The notes beneath the pieces were generated by a model. It was not told where the DNA came from. It saw only the letters and a list, made by a program, of their open reading frames with translations, and did no database searches. Positions 1 to 13,100 of a DNA stretch of 64,000 nt are shown piece by piece. The stretch comes from Brachionus rotundiformis (lineage: Eukaryota > Rotifera > Eurotatoria > Ploima > Brachionidae): positions 351,802-415,801 of the forward strand of contig JAESIW010000162.1 of assembly GCA_016802295.1 (NCBI GenBank), given 5' to 3'. Position 1 is the stretch's first letter. Each line of letters begins with the position of its first letter. Both the position numbers and the translations under genes were made by a program.

Positions 1-449
1 TTGGGAAGCTGCAGATAAGAATTCTGCACTTCTTTTTTATATTCGTCCTGTTTTTTGGCCTTGGGCGCCTGGTACTGGTTGACAAAACTGCTATTTTGCT
101 GATTATCGTAAGTAACACTTATATGCTCATTAAAATTCATCGATTCCTTAATTAATTTTGAACAATTTTTCCCAATTTTCTTAATTAATTAAACCAAAAT
201 GTACCTCAATTCGGTTTATGTTTTGGGAGTTGGTCTCATTGGGTTGGTTCATATCGGACTGACTTCCGCTGTTATTGGTACGCTAGACAAATTTTGATTT
301 AATTATTATCTATTTTTTCTATGATAAAAATGTCAACTCACTACGCGAGCTACTTCGCCCATTATTGAATTGAAGGCAGCGTTCGCCTCGGCCTCCTTTT
401 GGTTTAGCAGGGCTATTTTCTCGCTGAATTTCCTCGGTCCGCCAGCCAT
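1..449 (-). CDS. CRTC: CREB-regulated transcription coactivator (CRTC/TORC), N-terminal part
   Basis: Three exons read on the minus strand: 449-342, 282-205 and 146-1 (open at the window edge). The start codon is followed by a protein opening MAGGPRKFSEKIALLNQKEA. This is very close to the N-terminal CREB-binding helix of animal CRTC/TORC proteins (core RKFSEKIAL.NQ). The third exon ends in a Q/Y-rich stretch like the one after this helix in CRTCs. The family is known to shuttle to the nucleus on dephosphorylation and to bind the CREB bZIP domain, raising transcription of cAMP-responsive genes. The first intron has a GTGAGT donor. The regulatory phosphoserine region and the transactivation domain lie outside the window. 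The gene is divergent from DLEC1, sharing a 1.1 kb upstream region. Confidence 0.9.
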
Positions 450-1581
450 ACTATCTCAACACTATTATCTATATATATATATATATGCTTCTTTTTTTAT
501 ATTTTTTTATACTATTTATCCAAAATAAACTATTCACTTCATTTTATTAAAATAATTCTCTTTTAGTTTTGTCTAGTCAATTTATCTAAATTAAATGTAC
601 AAAGTCACATCCTGGTTTATTAAGCAAACTTGACTTAATTAGCCAACTGGCTAATTGAGTGCAAATTTGGAATTAGTCACGCACAGAGCAGAATTTGGAG
701 GCTTTTTGGTGGTAGATTGTTTTCATGCATTATGATAAACAAATGCTGAATGACCTAGCTAAGTTTACTTTTAGATTTTTATCTAGATATGAGCCTGAAA
801 AATATTTATATATATATAAATATAAAGAAATAATAAGAAAAAATGAATATAAAATTTAAACTAGCTAGAAATATCGATTGAAATTATTTTCTCAGCAAAT
901 AAAAATAATATTTTAATTTTGTTTTTGTTTTATGATAATTTTCGGAATGATCGAGCTGGCTCTGGGCTGACAGCCGAACGACAAGGACCCCAATGATCTC
1001 TTAATTTTGTCTAATTATAACAGCGCAATTTCTTCCAAATTATAGATAATTTTGTTGAGAATATTCACTGCGTTCTCGGTTTTACATTCTTTAGGCATAC
1101 ATAATATTAAATTAAAAATAAAATTTTCGGTAAAATTCTTTATTATTTTGCTAATTTGGTCTCTCTATCTCCCTCTTTATATCTTAATAAGTTAAATTTT
1201 GGAATATTTTATACCAATTACAGGTAAAATTTAAAAATTAACCAAAAAAAAAAAGCTTTTATGTAACAAGATAAATTTTAATTCGACTCTAATTTGATAA
1301 TTAAAAAAAAAAATTTATTCATTTAATCAATTAAACTAATTAATGCAGAAATAAAATAAGATTTTTTTATTTTTGATTTTTTTCCAATTTTTATCCCACT
1401 ACCACTACTACATTTTGTTAATATAGAAAAATAATTTCAAAATTAAGCATTAAAGCTTTGCTCATGCTGGTAATTATAATTTATTAAAATGGTTGCCATG
1501 GTGAATTTTAAAATTAAAGAAAAATGAAATAAACTTATCGAATTTAAAAAAAAACTTGAATTAATTAATTAGTTGCTGAAA
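450..1581. other. Divergent intergenic region between CRTC and DLEC1
   Basis: About 1.1 kb of AT-rich sequence separates two divergently transcribed genes, so it should hold both promoters. It contains a short (TA)n run near 470-486. A locally GC-richer patch near 950-1000 could be regulatory or part of an untranslated exon. An RFX X-box-like site lies near the DLEC1 end and is listed separately. No open frame of note was seen. Confidence 0.6.
1492..1505 (+). promoter_or_regulatory. RFX X-box-like site upstream of DLEC1
   Basis: The sequence GTTGCCATGGTGAA matches 11 of 14 positions of the palindromic RFX consensus GTTGCCATGGCAAC, with a perfect left half-site. It ends 76 bp before the DLEC1 start codon. 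X-boxes within about 150 bp of the start are the typical control element of ciliary genes in animals, and DLEC1 is a motile-cilium protein. Assignment is by motif and position only. Confidence 0.45.
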
Positions 1582-4500
1582 ATGTCACTTTCGCCGCAAG
1601 TGCCCAGCTCTCACAGTCTCAGGGACCCTTCTACCTATTTGCAGAGGCCCACTTCGGCCAAAATACCAGACGTCTCCCATTTGCTTAACACCATTTTCGG
1701 GTTTTTATTACAAAATAAAATAAAAAATAATCTTAATTCTTCTCAAAAAGAGATAAATACAACAAAGAAAAGCTTAGCGTGGATGTGGTCAAAAATTTGT
1801 CCATATCATCGGATGTTGACAACCAATATCACAAGAGATATGTCCAAAAACTTAAAGAGGTACAAGAAAATAAAGTCAACTAATTACTAAATATTAATCA
1901 AGGCTCAATTGGTCAAAGAAAGTCGCATACAAGAGTATGCCATGCTTGAAAAGCATATTCTGGAGGCACAAGCCAAGGCGTTGGCCTACGAGGATCGCGA
2001 AGAAGACAAAAGAATGAAAACGTGCCTAGACCCGGACCGATTCGGAGTGCCTCCGAGTATTTGAGCAAAATTTTTCAATTAATTAATAATTAAATAATTT
2101 ATCTAGCTAAATCATACTTTAGTTATTGTCTTGATGACACTATACTAAAAGACCATAATCTATTAGTGCCCAGTGATTATTATTTTAAGCCCAAAAGACC
2201 TTTTGTGCCAGTGCCTAAAAGTAATTTGAATAAAAAGATATTTAATTATCTAATAATTAAATGAAACTAAAAAGATGAGGCTTCCGAGAGATATTTGGAA
2301 GAGACAGTTAGTTCTAAAGAACGGTTCAAGCATAAGGTTTTGCCACCTATTAATTCGTCCAAAGTTTTTGACATAGAAGAGCTTGGCGACATTTACAAAG
2401 AAGGCTCTACATTTAGTGATTATTCAGAAAATGAAATGGAAGATGATACAAAATCTAGTGTATTAAATATTAAATTAAGTTAATTAATAATTAAAGTTAT
2501 TGTTGGTTTATTAAGGATAATAATAACTTAAAAAGCAAGCCATATTGGAAAGACACTCTGAGACAAGAGGAACGACTTAACGAAAAAGAATATTTGAAAA
2601 AATTGGAGAATAGAACCAATTTTTTGGCAAATCCGCGCCTTGAGGCAACCAGATTAGCTCAAACGTAAACAAAAACAAAGTTTGTTTTATAATTTAATCT
2701 TATTTGCTGAATATAGGTGTAAGGAAACCAATCTGGTATTTGAACTGACCCCTAAGACAATAATTTTTGATAAGTATATAATCGGAAAAGTGTACGAGAG
2801 TACATTTGAGATACGCAATACAAGCACTGTAGCGCATCAGTTTAGAGCCATTCCGCCAAAGACACAATTTTTTAGTCTTAGCCTTGGTCAGTACCCACAA
2901 GGCCAGTCACTAATTGCGCCAGGTCTATCTGCTCAATTTAATATTAGATTTTCACCTGACTCGTTGTGTTCATTTGAAGACGAAATTTTAGTTGAATGCT
3001 CAAATGGAAGCAAGGCTCATGTACAACTTGTTGCCAAACGAGAATCACCTTGTCTGACAAGTATAATTTTTTTAATTAACTATAGCGCCTCATATTGTAG
3101 ACACGAGTAAATAAATTTAATTAAAGTTTACTTTTGTTCAAGATTAATAATTATAAATTGCTCTTGTCAAAATATCATACATTAAATTATTACTTAACAT
3201 TTAAAAAAAATTCTCTTGGAAAAGAATTCTCAAATATTATACCGGAAATCAATTTAAGCAATTTTTACACAATTAAATAAATAAACTAAATTAGAATAAA
3301 CATACCCTGGTATAATCGAATTTCCTTGATAGAATATTGCCTTGATGTGACACATTTAGGCATTTATTTTTAGTTCATTATTTTTTAACAAAAACCCTAG
3401 ATGCTGTGATTTAAAATTAAAATTTGATAATATAAGAACTAAATTTTTATCTTATTGAGATAATCTTACAAAATAATTTATTTTGTTGCTGATTTTTTTA
3501 TTTCATAAATATAATTTAATAGTGAGTATTTGAGTGGTAAGATATCTGATAAGTTTATTAAATAAAAATTTATTAAATGCTGAAATTAGTGTAAGTTGCT
3601 GGATGTCATTGACCTTAAATGCTGATTTAAACGATAAATTTAATACTTTAATTATTAAAAATTAATGTTTTGATTAATGTATTATTTTGGTGCATTTTTG
3701 TTTAATAATTTCTATCATAAGCAATAATCAATTATTTTAGCAAAAAAAAATCATTAAATATCTTAAATTACATATTTTTTTTTTGTTAAATGAATTATCT
3801 AAAATTAATCTTATAATTCTATCTAATTTCATCTTTTTTCTTTATTTCCTCACTACATTAATTTATTTATACAAATTTTCATTCAACTATAAATGTTTAT
3901 TTATTTAACCAAGTGTATTGATTTAATGAGTCATCACCTAAATTAAATGCGAGAAAAATATAATTAATTTATAAACATCAATAATCAATAATAAAAATTA
4001 AAATTTATTTATTTAAATTAGAACAAAATAATATAAATAAAAAAGTTAATTTTTAACATTTAAAATAAGTTGGTTCGGTTCTGAATTGTGGTCATTCGCT
4101 GGTCGGACAAATAAAGGGTTGTCGCTTTGTAATTCAAAATATTGGCGGAGATGGCCGCTTTGTCGTCTTTCCAAAATCAGCTTGGCCAGCATCCACATTT
4201 AAAGTAACCAAATCAAAAAATATCTAATAATTAAAAAATTAATTAGTTCAATTCTCATTTAGACCAATGTCCTATCTACATCTTTGAGTGTGTATCCATT
4301 TGAGATTCAACCATCTATTTTCGAGTTGCGCAAAGATGACATTTTTGTCCTGGAAGTTGTCTTTAAACCACCTGATTGCAAAAAATACGAACAAGAAATT
4401 GTTATCACCTGTGACAATTGCACAACAATTGAGTTTAAACTAATTGGTGAGGGAAGACTTGCTCAAATTGAATATGTTGAATCTCAGGATTTCGACAGTG

Positions 4501-7500
4501 ATAATCAAAATTTGATAGCAATTGATGATTTTAAGGACAAAATTAGCCAAAAAATAATTCGTTTTGCCAATCTGAATCCCAGAGCTTTGACCAGAAGACG
4601 ATTTTCACTGAAAAATATCTCGTAATTTAAGCCAAATAATTCAACTCATAAAATTAAACATATCATTTTTCAATAGACTATGTCCAATTGATTTTTCTTG
4701 GCTAATTTACAAACCAATATTTCAAGATAGCTTGACCATTCAGAAAAATAACAATACCAACAACTATGTGACTGATTCGGACACATTTTTTAGCATTGTG
4801 CCAAAACAAGGAACATTGGAAAGAGATGATACAAGAAATTTTGAAATAATCTTTAATCCTGCTAGAGTAAATTAAAAAAAATTTTTTTTAAGAATTTATT
4901 TTAATGAAAAAAATTAAGGTTGGTTGTTTTGAGAGTGTGGCTCATCTTATTTTACATGGTATTCCCGAAATAAACAAGCAAATGATGCTTGATACAGAAG
5001 ATTCAGTTCACAAAGCCTATCTGGCTAAAGAGGATTTTAATACTGGTGATTATTTGTCAACAGTCATTGAGCTTAGGGGAGAATGTGAACCATTTCAGTT
5101 TACTCTTGACCCACCAGCAATATTCGTGCCAGGTGCAATTTACATGCAGTCAACTAATCGAAAGGCATTTAGAGTAAATACTAAAATATAATAGATAAAT
5201 ATTCTCCTTATTAATAAAATTAATCTTAAAGTTAATTAATATGAGCATTTGTCCGATTAATTTTAGCTGGAAACAAGTGCTTGAACCTCATATCATTCAA
5301 GTAGAGCCTTCCTATGGTGAAATAGGTATTTGAGTATTAATTTTTTTTCAACCAGTATTATTTTTTTGGCATTAAGCTCCTAAAAGTTATGCTTTAATGG
5401 ACGTGTTAATTACTGGACATTGTCCAGGCAAAGTTGTCGAAGACGTAGCCTGCTATGTAGAGTATGCTGATGAGCCCATTTATCTGCATGTGGAAGCAGA
5501 CATAAAAGTAAAATTTAATTGGGAACACAAAAAAAAAGTATATTAATTGTTCCAAGGGTCCTGAGTTATGTATCAAAGAGGCTGGAGTTGATTTTGGTCT
5601 TGTACGAATCGGTGACACATCAATTTCGTATGTCACATTTGAAAATATTTCAAATTTACCGCTTAAATGGAATCTTGAATGCTTGGACTATCAAGTAGTC
5701 ATTTTTTTTGTCTTTTGAAATATTTGAAATATTTTTAAATTCAAATTTCAAGGACTTGTTTGATTATCCCCTTAATGGAGAACTTTTGCCACTAGAATCA
5801 GTCCAAGTTTATCTTTCATTTCGTCCAAAGAACGAGATAATTCTTAATTCAATGTTCTCTGTTCAAGTTACAGATGGCAACTCATTGTTAGTTGACAACT
5901 TTTTATATTTAATAAAAAATTTAAATTTTTGTCTTTAGAACATTTAATTGCCATGGTCAATCTCAATCACCCAAAATAAATTTTACTAACAATGTTGTTC
6001 AATTGGACGAACTTTATGTTGGCATTGAAAAAGTTTTCCTCGTCGAATTGGCAAATCATTCAGCTTTAAATGCCAATTATATTTGGCAAAAAGTAAAAAT
6101 AGTTATTTTTTATTTTAAAAAGATTTCTATTAATCCTAGAAGTTTATTAATATTTTAATTTTATAAAAAAAAAGAATTAACTCAAAACATTTTTTTTCCT
6201 TAGCCCAAAGGAAACGACTCATCATTTTGTGAGATTTACTATGAGCAACCAGATGGTGAAGTTCCAGGTCGTGCAATAGTTCAATGCTTAGTGCGAATCA
6301 AAGCTCATAAAATAACAGAAATTAATGATCTATGTTTACCATGTTATATATTGGATACTGACGAAACTATTTATCTGAATGTAAATGGAGCTGTTAAAGG
6401 AATATCAGTGGAAATATTTGTCAGCAATGACGAAACTTATAGTCGAGCTAAACTGATCGACTTTGAAGATGTGCAGATGGGCTCAAGATCGTCAAGACAG
6501 CTGATATTTCAAAACATGTCTGGCATAAGGACATCAGTGAGCTTGGAAGTGAAAAACTTTAAGGCTTTGGAAGTAATTGAAGAAAAAAGACTGTTCGATG
6601 ATCCATCAAAAAAAACGCCATCTCTAATTGAAAGATTCAAGCCTGAAAACGAGTACATTGGCATAGGCTTTGGTCTAGAAAAGAATTCTTTTGAACTACC
6701 TGAGTTCAGCTCAGTTACCATATCGGTAATAGCCATAGCTGAATTTTGGGGTATGTACAATGATTGCTTGAGCATTGAAATAAATGGCATTGATAAAATA
6801 AATCTTGTACCTATTCAGGTGAATGTAATTGGAAGTCCTATTAAATTGTATACTGGCAAAGTGGTACACATGGATGATATGTCGATGGTAAGATTTGGCT
6901 CATCGACTCAAGGACAGAAGCCTCTTGTGCGCAAAGTTCAAATATTGAACACTAGTGTGCATCAAATTGACATTAGTTGGAAAGTTTTTCTAATTAAAAA
7001 TCCTGATGAACAATTGGTAGATATAAATTTAGTCGATGAAGAGATTAAAGAATCCTATTCAAATAGCAGCTCTTTGGATTCGAACAATGCAAAAACTGGT
7101 ATTTTTGACCAGAATTTGGAATTTTTTTGAATTAATTGATTTAATAAATATTCTAGTTTCAGGCAATTCATCTACTCTAATTAATAGATTTGAGCCTATT
7201 GAAGAGCTAAGAGAATCAACATGTGAAGAATATTATTATTCATATGAAGAACGATTTCCTTTGATAAAAATAAATTTAACACCTCATTATGGCCAAAATC
7301 AACCAAATGATAATCAAGTATTTTTACTTGACAAATATAATTTGGTAAGTAGAATTTTTTTTTGCTTTTATTTAATTTAAGCTAAAATAAATTTTTAGTT
7401 TTTATATTTTTGTAAAATTAACAAAATAACCTAAAATAAATAAAATATAATTTTACCTTTTGAATAAAAAAATACTAAAATTTCTTATTTAGAGAAATTT

Positions 7501-9115
7501 AAATATTTATTTATAAAAGTTTATTGATTTAAAAACAAAAGACTAATTCTAAATTAAGAATTAAGAATCATTAGATTATTTATATTTATTCTAATTTAAA
7601 AAATAATTTAGAGTCTTAATCCGAAAGAAAAAAAGCAATTAGAAGTCACATTTAATACTCAGATAGACCAATGTGACTCATATGAGGCAATATTTGTGGG
7701 CTACTTAATCCTACCTGATCATGTAAGATAAATCGAATATTGAATATGGAAATTAGAGAGAATAATTAAATAATTTTTTCAATTAGTTGGTATCAGGAGA
7801 CGGCTTCAGCCGAAAGATAAGTTTTGAAAAAGAGCCTGTCATATTTAAAGCAACTGGATGCTTGGAATCACCAAATTTGCTAGTCGAATATGAAAATGAA
7901 GACTTGAGCTTTGTAGTATCAACAGGTGATCTGATTGACCATGAAAGAGTAATTTTGACCACAAGAATGAATTAGTTTGGAATGATATTTATTTTTTTAA
8001 GAATGGTTTTAAAGATATAATTTTAACTAGTAAAATATGGCTACTGAATAATTCTCTGTCTCCTGTTGAATTTTATCTAAATATTGATAGTCCATTTTCG
8101 TTTAGTGACAAAACATTGTCCACTAAATCGCATCAGCTAAAGCCAAAAGCAAAAATTCAAGTAAAACATATAAAAAAATTCTCTACAATAATTTAATAAA
8201 TTTTATTTAAATTAAAAGTGCTCGATTAATTTTAATTTTAATATTGACTTTGTGTCCGAGCTATGCTTTGAGTCGGAAAGTGAATCAGTGTTGTTCGAGG
8301 ACTCGCTGTGTTTAAACTTTTCCAACAATTTACAACAGCGAATTCCTATTTTGGTCAAAACTTACGCGCCATGTCTTACTGTAACTGCAGACATAATAGA
8401 CTTTGGTAAAACTCTCATCGACCAAGAGAGGCAACTTCAATTCTGGATCAGAAACCAGTCTTTTTCGGCAACAAATTGGAATATAAAAATTGGTAATATG
8501 CAAAAATATATTTTAAATTTTAAAATTAAGAAAAACATTTTCTATCTATTCAAGAAGATAATAGTGAAGACGTGTTCAGGTGCGAACCGACCCAAGGCTT
8601 CATTGAATCAAGAAGAAAAAATATAAACAAATGTGAACAATTGATAAGCGTTTATTTCAAAGCCAGGTAACCAAAAGTGTACCAAGATCAGTTTTTTTTA
8701 TCGTTTTAGATTAAAAATGGTGCTTGACCTTCTTTTTATTTATTAATTATCAAAAAAAAGAATTTTAGTTATAAATTTAAGACTCAACAATTTAATTAAT
8801 GAATTAAATAGATTTGTTTTTTTTTAGAACATAATAAGATTCTTCAAAAGAACACTTTGAATTACTAAATAAATATTTTCACAAAACTTAATTAGTAGTT
8901 AGAATTTAAACTTATAAAATGCTGATCTATATTCTTTTTATTAACTAAAAATAAAGAAAAACGATGACTAAGCAGACATTTTTAGGTGCAACAAGAGCCA
9001 AAGTTCAAAGCTAATAATCACAATGAGTCCGTCAATGGGCACAGAGCCGATTCAAATCGAGCTCAAAGGCTCCGGAAGCTATGACCAAAAGCTAGAAGCA
9101 ATCCTGAATGTATAA
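1582..9115 (+). CDS. DLEC1: DLEC1/CFAP81, cilia-associated ASH-domain protein
   Basis: Twenty-four exons join in frame to 1587 codons (vertebrate DLEC1 is about 1750): 1582-1700, 1751-1859, 1903-2056, 2107-2220, 2275-2459, 2540-2664, 2717-3060, 4070-4203, 4263-4621, 4677-4866, 4919-5173, 5232-5325, 5377-5507, 5557-5694, 5753-5886, 5939-6092, 6204-7098, 7163-7344, 7612-7722, 7787-7948, 8002-8160, 8219-8492, 8555-8666, 8986-9115. Family landmarks occur in order: DVSHLL near residue 33, a helical MLEKHILEAQAKA segment, FLANPR, then from about residue 280 a chain of ASH/MSP-like beta domains (TPKTIIFDKY, VIQNIGGDGRFVVFPK, CPINFSWK). It closes with LKGSGSYDQK, like the vertebrate C-terminus. DLEC1 is a central-apparatus-related protein of motile axonemes. 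One 1-kb intron (3061-4069) is pure AT-rich sequence. The donor of exon 5 is the least certain junction. Confidence 0.93.
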
Positions 9116-10196
9116 GCCGAGGGAAAAATGAAAAAAAAAATATATATATATGTTCATTTTATTAATAAAATTAAAGAGATTAATTTTTTTTTATTTTAAC
9201 CCTAGGAGGTCCAATCTCTCCAACCATTTGTTGACCTAATTCGAAACATACCGTTTCTAAAAACAATGAGCCCTTAATAGGGATAATTCATTTCTAATTA
9301 AACACTTTGTCAATAAAGAGGGGATCCAAATTAATGTGGGCTGATTTTATAAGTTTTCTCTGTTTACTTTAAAATGCTTAAAATACTAAAATAAACTTTA
9401 GTTATTATATAACTTTTAATTGAAGTTAAATGATTAAATTTATCATATTTTTAAAAAAAAAAAACTATAAACTTTTTTTTGTGTTTCCAACTTAAAGCTT
9501 AGATATTTAATTTCAAATCTCAAATATCACGAAATTTAAAAAAAAAAACAAAAATTAAAAAAAAAAACTACAAGAATAACAAGATTAGCTAAACTTGAAA
9601 AACACTTTGGAACTATGGAATTGGGGCCAATGGTCGACATTCAAGTGTAATGAAGACATTCGTAGCAACTAGGAATTGGAGCGCTAATTGCTTGTAAACA
9701 AATGGTCACTATGCCTTGCTCAAATGAAATAGTTCTCGGCCTGAAAAATAAATTAAAGCTGTCCTAAATTTGAGCTGGTTAGAGAAAGGAGTTGTACATT
9801 GTTTGAGTTTGTTTTGGCCAAAGCGAAAAAGTGTTATCTTAAGGATTAGGCTAAATTCAAAGCAAACATTTATTAAGTGTCAGCATTGGACCGTTTTGCT
9901 AATTCGACCAATTTTGTTTGTTTTATTTTGAAATTAAACTTAATTAAACACATAAATCTCTAACTTTTGATCGTTTCCAAATTTAAAAGTAGAATATTTT
10001 GTTTTAGATAAAAAATGATGAGTAAAAATCGATGATGAAAATGAGTGACAAATCGGTATTTTTTTTAATTGACCATGAGAAAAACGAGTCGTTAATTTTT
10101 ATCTACCATTACGACTTGTTTTTTCTTAATTATAGGAAAAAAATAGATAGATTTGGATTTTAATTCATTTTTTGATCTAAGTCTACGACAAACAAA
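9116..10196. other. Intergenic DLEC1-ARHGAP20
   Basis: AT-rich sequence with poly-A and poly-T runs up to about 9590. From about 9600 to 9920 complexity and GC rise, which would fit the promoter or 5' untranslated region of the downstream RhoGAP gene. A T-rich acceptor-like site (ATTATAG) lies at 10129-10135. No coding sequence was recognised. Confidence 0.5.
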
Positions 10197-13100
10197 ATGC
10201 CGAAGCGGTCCGATTCGAGCCGATTTCGCTCGCCGTCTCTATCGCTGCTCACCAAAAAGTCATCGAACAAAAACGACACCACGCCAGCGCTCAATCCGCG
10301 CACCCTTTTCTCAAACATATCCGAGGTAAGCGCCACAAATACTCTTAAGACCACTTACATAATCAATTAGAATTTGAGCTATTTTAATCTAATCTGTGGG
10401 ATTTAAGATTTTGATTTTTTTCTATAGCAATTTAGATCCGAGTCGAGCAAGAACAAAGCGCAAAAGTCTCATCTATTCGGCTCAAACTTGGAGCTATCCT
10501 CAACTGGCAATGTCAATTTGATCAGCGAAAGGCTCAGCCCGACAACACCAATTGTATGCAAACGTCCCACTACCAGTAACAGTGGTGGCGGTGTTGTGTC
10601 CAGTGCCAAAAACTCGTTTGTCAACAAGCATCTGCTGGTCCAGAGACGCAAGACCATTCATGACATAATCAACTTGGACTTGTTTAGCAACATTATGAAC
10701 TCGCCGAAAAAATCAGACAAAATCAGCAGTGAGAAAAAACTCGGTATATTTGCCAATGGCAAGCAATGATTTGTTTTTCCTAATTTTTAATGTTTAGACT
10801 TGGACGAGTGGAGCAGTTTGAACGCGTCCAGAGACTTGTTAATGCAAGGAAGTGTGCATCTATTAAATGTAAGATTGATTTCCATTATCGGAATTAATAT
10901 TTATTTGTTTATTTATCTAAATAGCAATACGGCAAACAAGAAAGATATTTATTTTTATTCACCGATCTATTGATAATAGCCAAACAAAAGTAAATATTTT
11001 CTAGCAAAAAATTTAGACTTAATCCTCATTTGTGATACACACACTTCCGTAATCTTGGCTATGTGCGCATATTTTCCTAATTAATAGTACTAAAATATTG
11101 AATTACTTTGTAAACTAAGTTCTAATTTAAAAAGCTTGATTAACCAATTCTACATATTGCTGATAGATTTTTTTTTCATTTAAAATAACATACATTTATT
11201 AAATTTAATCCAGGCTTCAAATGACCCATTAAAGTTTATATAATTGCTTCATTATCTAATCCTTTCACAAACAAAATTTTCTCACTCAGTTTTCTTCTTT
11301 ATTTTTTTTTTTTTTATTTCTAAACAAAATTAAGTCCAGTATTTAGCGCTTTTGTTCTAAATCGTAGAAAATTTCATACAGTCATACGTTGGTTATGTCA
11401 CCGCCATTCAACGCACAGATTAAGCTTTTGCCAAAATTTGGACAAAAATTTTCAATCATTGTTTTTCAAATAAATGGCCAGTAGATCTTTTGAGCATGAT
11501 TTGAATGCAAAAATATTTTCTGGTATCTATTTGGCAAAATGGAGTAGCGCCATTTGTCGCATATTTTAAAATTAAGTGTGAACTTATAACAAAACCTTGT
11601 AGTCAACGAAAATGCCCTCAAATCTCAGCCTTCTAAGAGCTATATCCGGCCGTTTATCGAAATTGTTTTCTATGGCCTCTTCAAAGATCTTAATTGGCAT
11701 TCCACTAGGTTAAAGCTTAAATTTGTCAAGATCTTTTAATAAATTGTTTATCAAATATAAAGAATGGAGTTTTTTTTTCTTACACAAATGAAAATTGGTA
11801 TAATTTTTACCTTTTTTAGTTTTCAATTAAGTAAATTAAAATACTCAATGACTTGTATATTTTAACATGTTCAAAACTGTCAAAGTGCTTATCTAGTTGC
11901 ATATTATATTAATAATTTTCCAATTTATTTATCTAGCTATAAGCACTATTTAGCTAAGCAAATACTCAATTCTGACAGAAAAATAAAACACATACCAAAT
12001 GCTGATTAATTGTCTAACCATTTTAGTTTTATTATTTTTTTTAGTCAAAAAATAGTTTTAGAAGAATTTGTTATCAACTATTTTTTATTGATAGATTAAA
12101 ATTTCGAAAAAATCTTAACTTTTTATGTCATTTCTAAAAGAGCTGAAAATAGCTTCAAGATAAAGTACAGAGTAGTGCTGAGCGATATCTGGCTTGGCGA
12201 GTGCTTTGACGCTATTTATTGGCAATACCAATCAAACACATCGGTGGTGATAGGCTGGCCGCCTGCCGTCAACTACATACTCGATTTCAACAACTCAGAG
12301 GATAAAAATTTGTGGCTAGACAAGCTAAAAGAGTAATTTAATTAGACACTTAGCAAAAAAATTAAAAATAAATTAAAATTTATTCAAATTCAATCAAGTC
12401 TAATTCAAATTCAAAAAGAAAAAGACGAAAATTCAATCCTGAACATAAAAATAAGCTACAATACGGACAACTTGGGCACCACAGCTCCCACTCAGTATTC
12501 CCAAACCTATGTAATTAAAAATAAACTCAAATTTTAATTTCTTTTTCAAATTAATAAATTAATTTATTTGATTTTTTGTCTAAAAAAACATGTTTTTTTT
12601 TTTTTAAAATTAATTGCTAATATTTTTTCTATTAGACAAAAACTGTTCAGGTGAAACCGAACGAAACAGCGCTACAAATTGTAGATAGATGCAAAAGTTT
12701 ATTCAACCTAGCGCCAGATTCGGACAATTCTCATCAATTGTGGCTTAAGATATCGGCTAATGAACCTCTAATACCCTTAATAGGTTAGCTATATGACACT
12801 TTTGTTTGTTGTAATTAATCTACGATGCTTTTGTAGGACACGAGTTTCCCTACGCGATAAAGATGAACTCGTTGAGAGAATCTGGAGCGAGCCAAGTCGA
12901 AGAAAACGACGCTGACTACAAGTTTATTCTCATTGACAAGCATAGCAAGCAGCCGAGTGACATGGAGTCGAAGAGAAAGGCGAGCGCGGCACCCAAAGGC
13001 GTCAGCCTGGCGCCCAATGGTAAGCAATCACTTTATTTTGCCATCAAGCTTAGTTTTTTTTGCCCAGACACGGACAAGCTGTATCGGCTGAGAAAGAAAA

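Noticed and set aside
12399..12510. Alternative reading of ARHGAP20 exon 6 from the acceptor at 12418
   Set aside because: That acceptor gives an open but non-homologous frame. The acceptor at 12398 restores the PH-RA linker and the RA domain.
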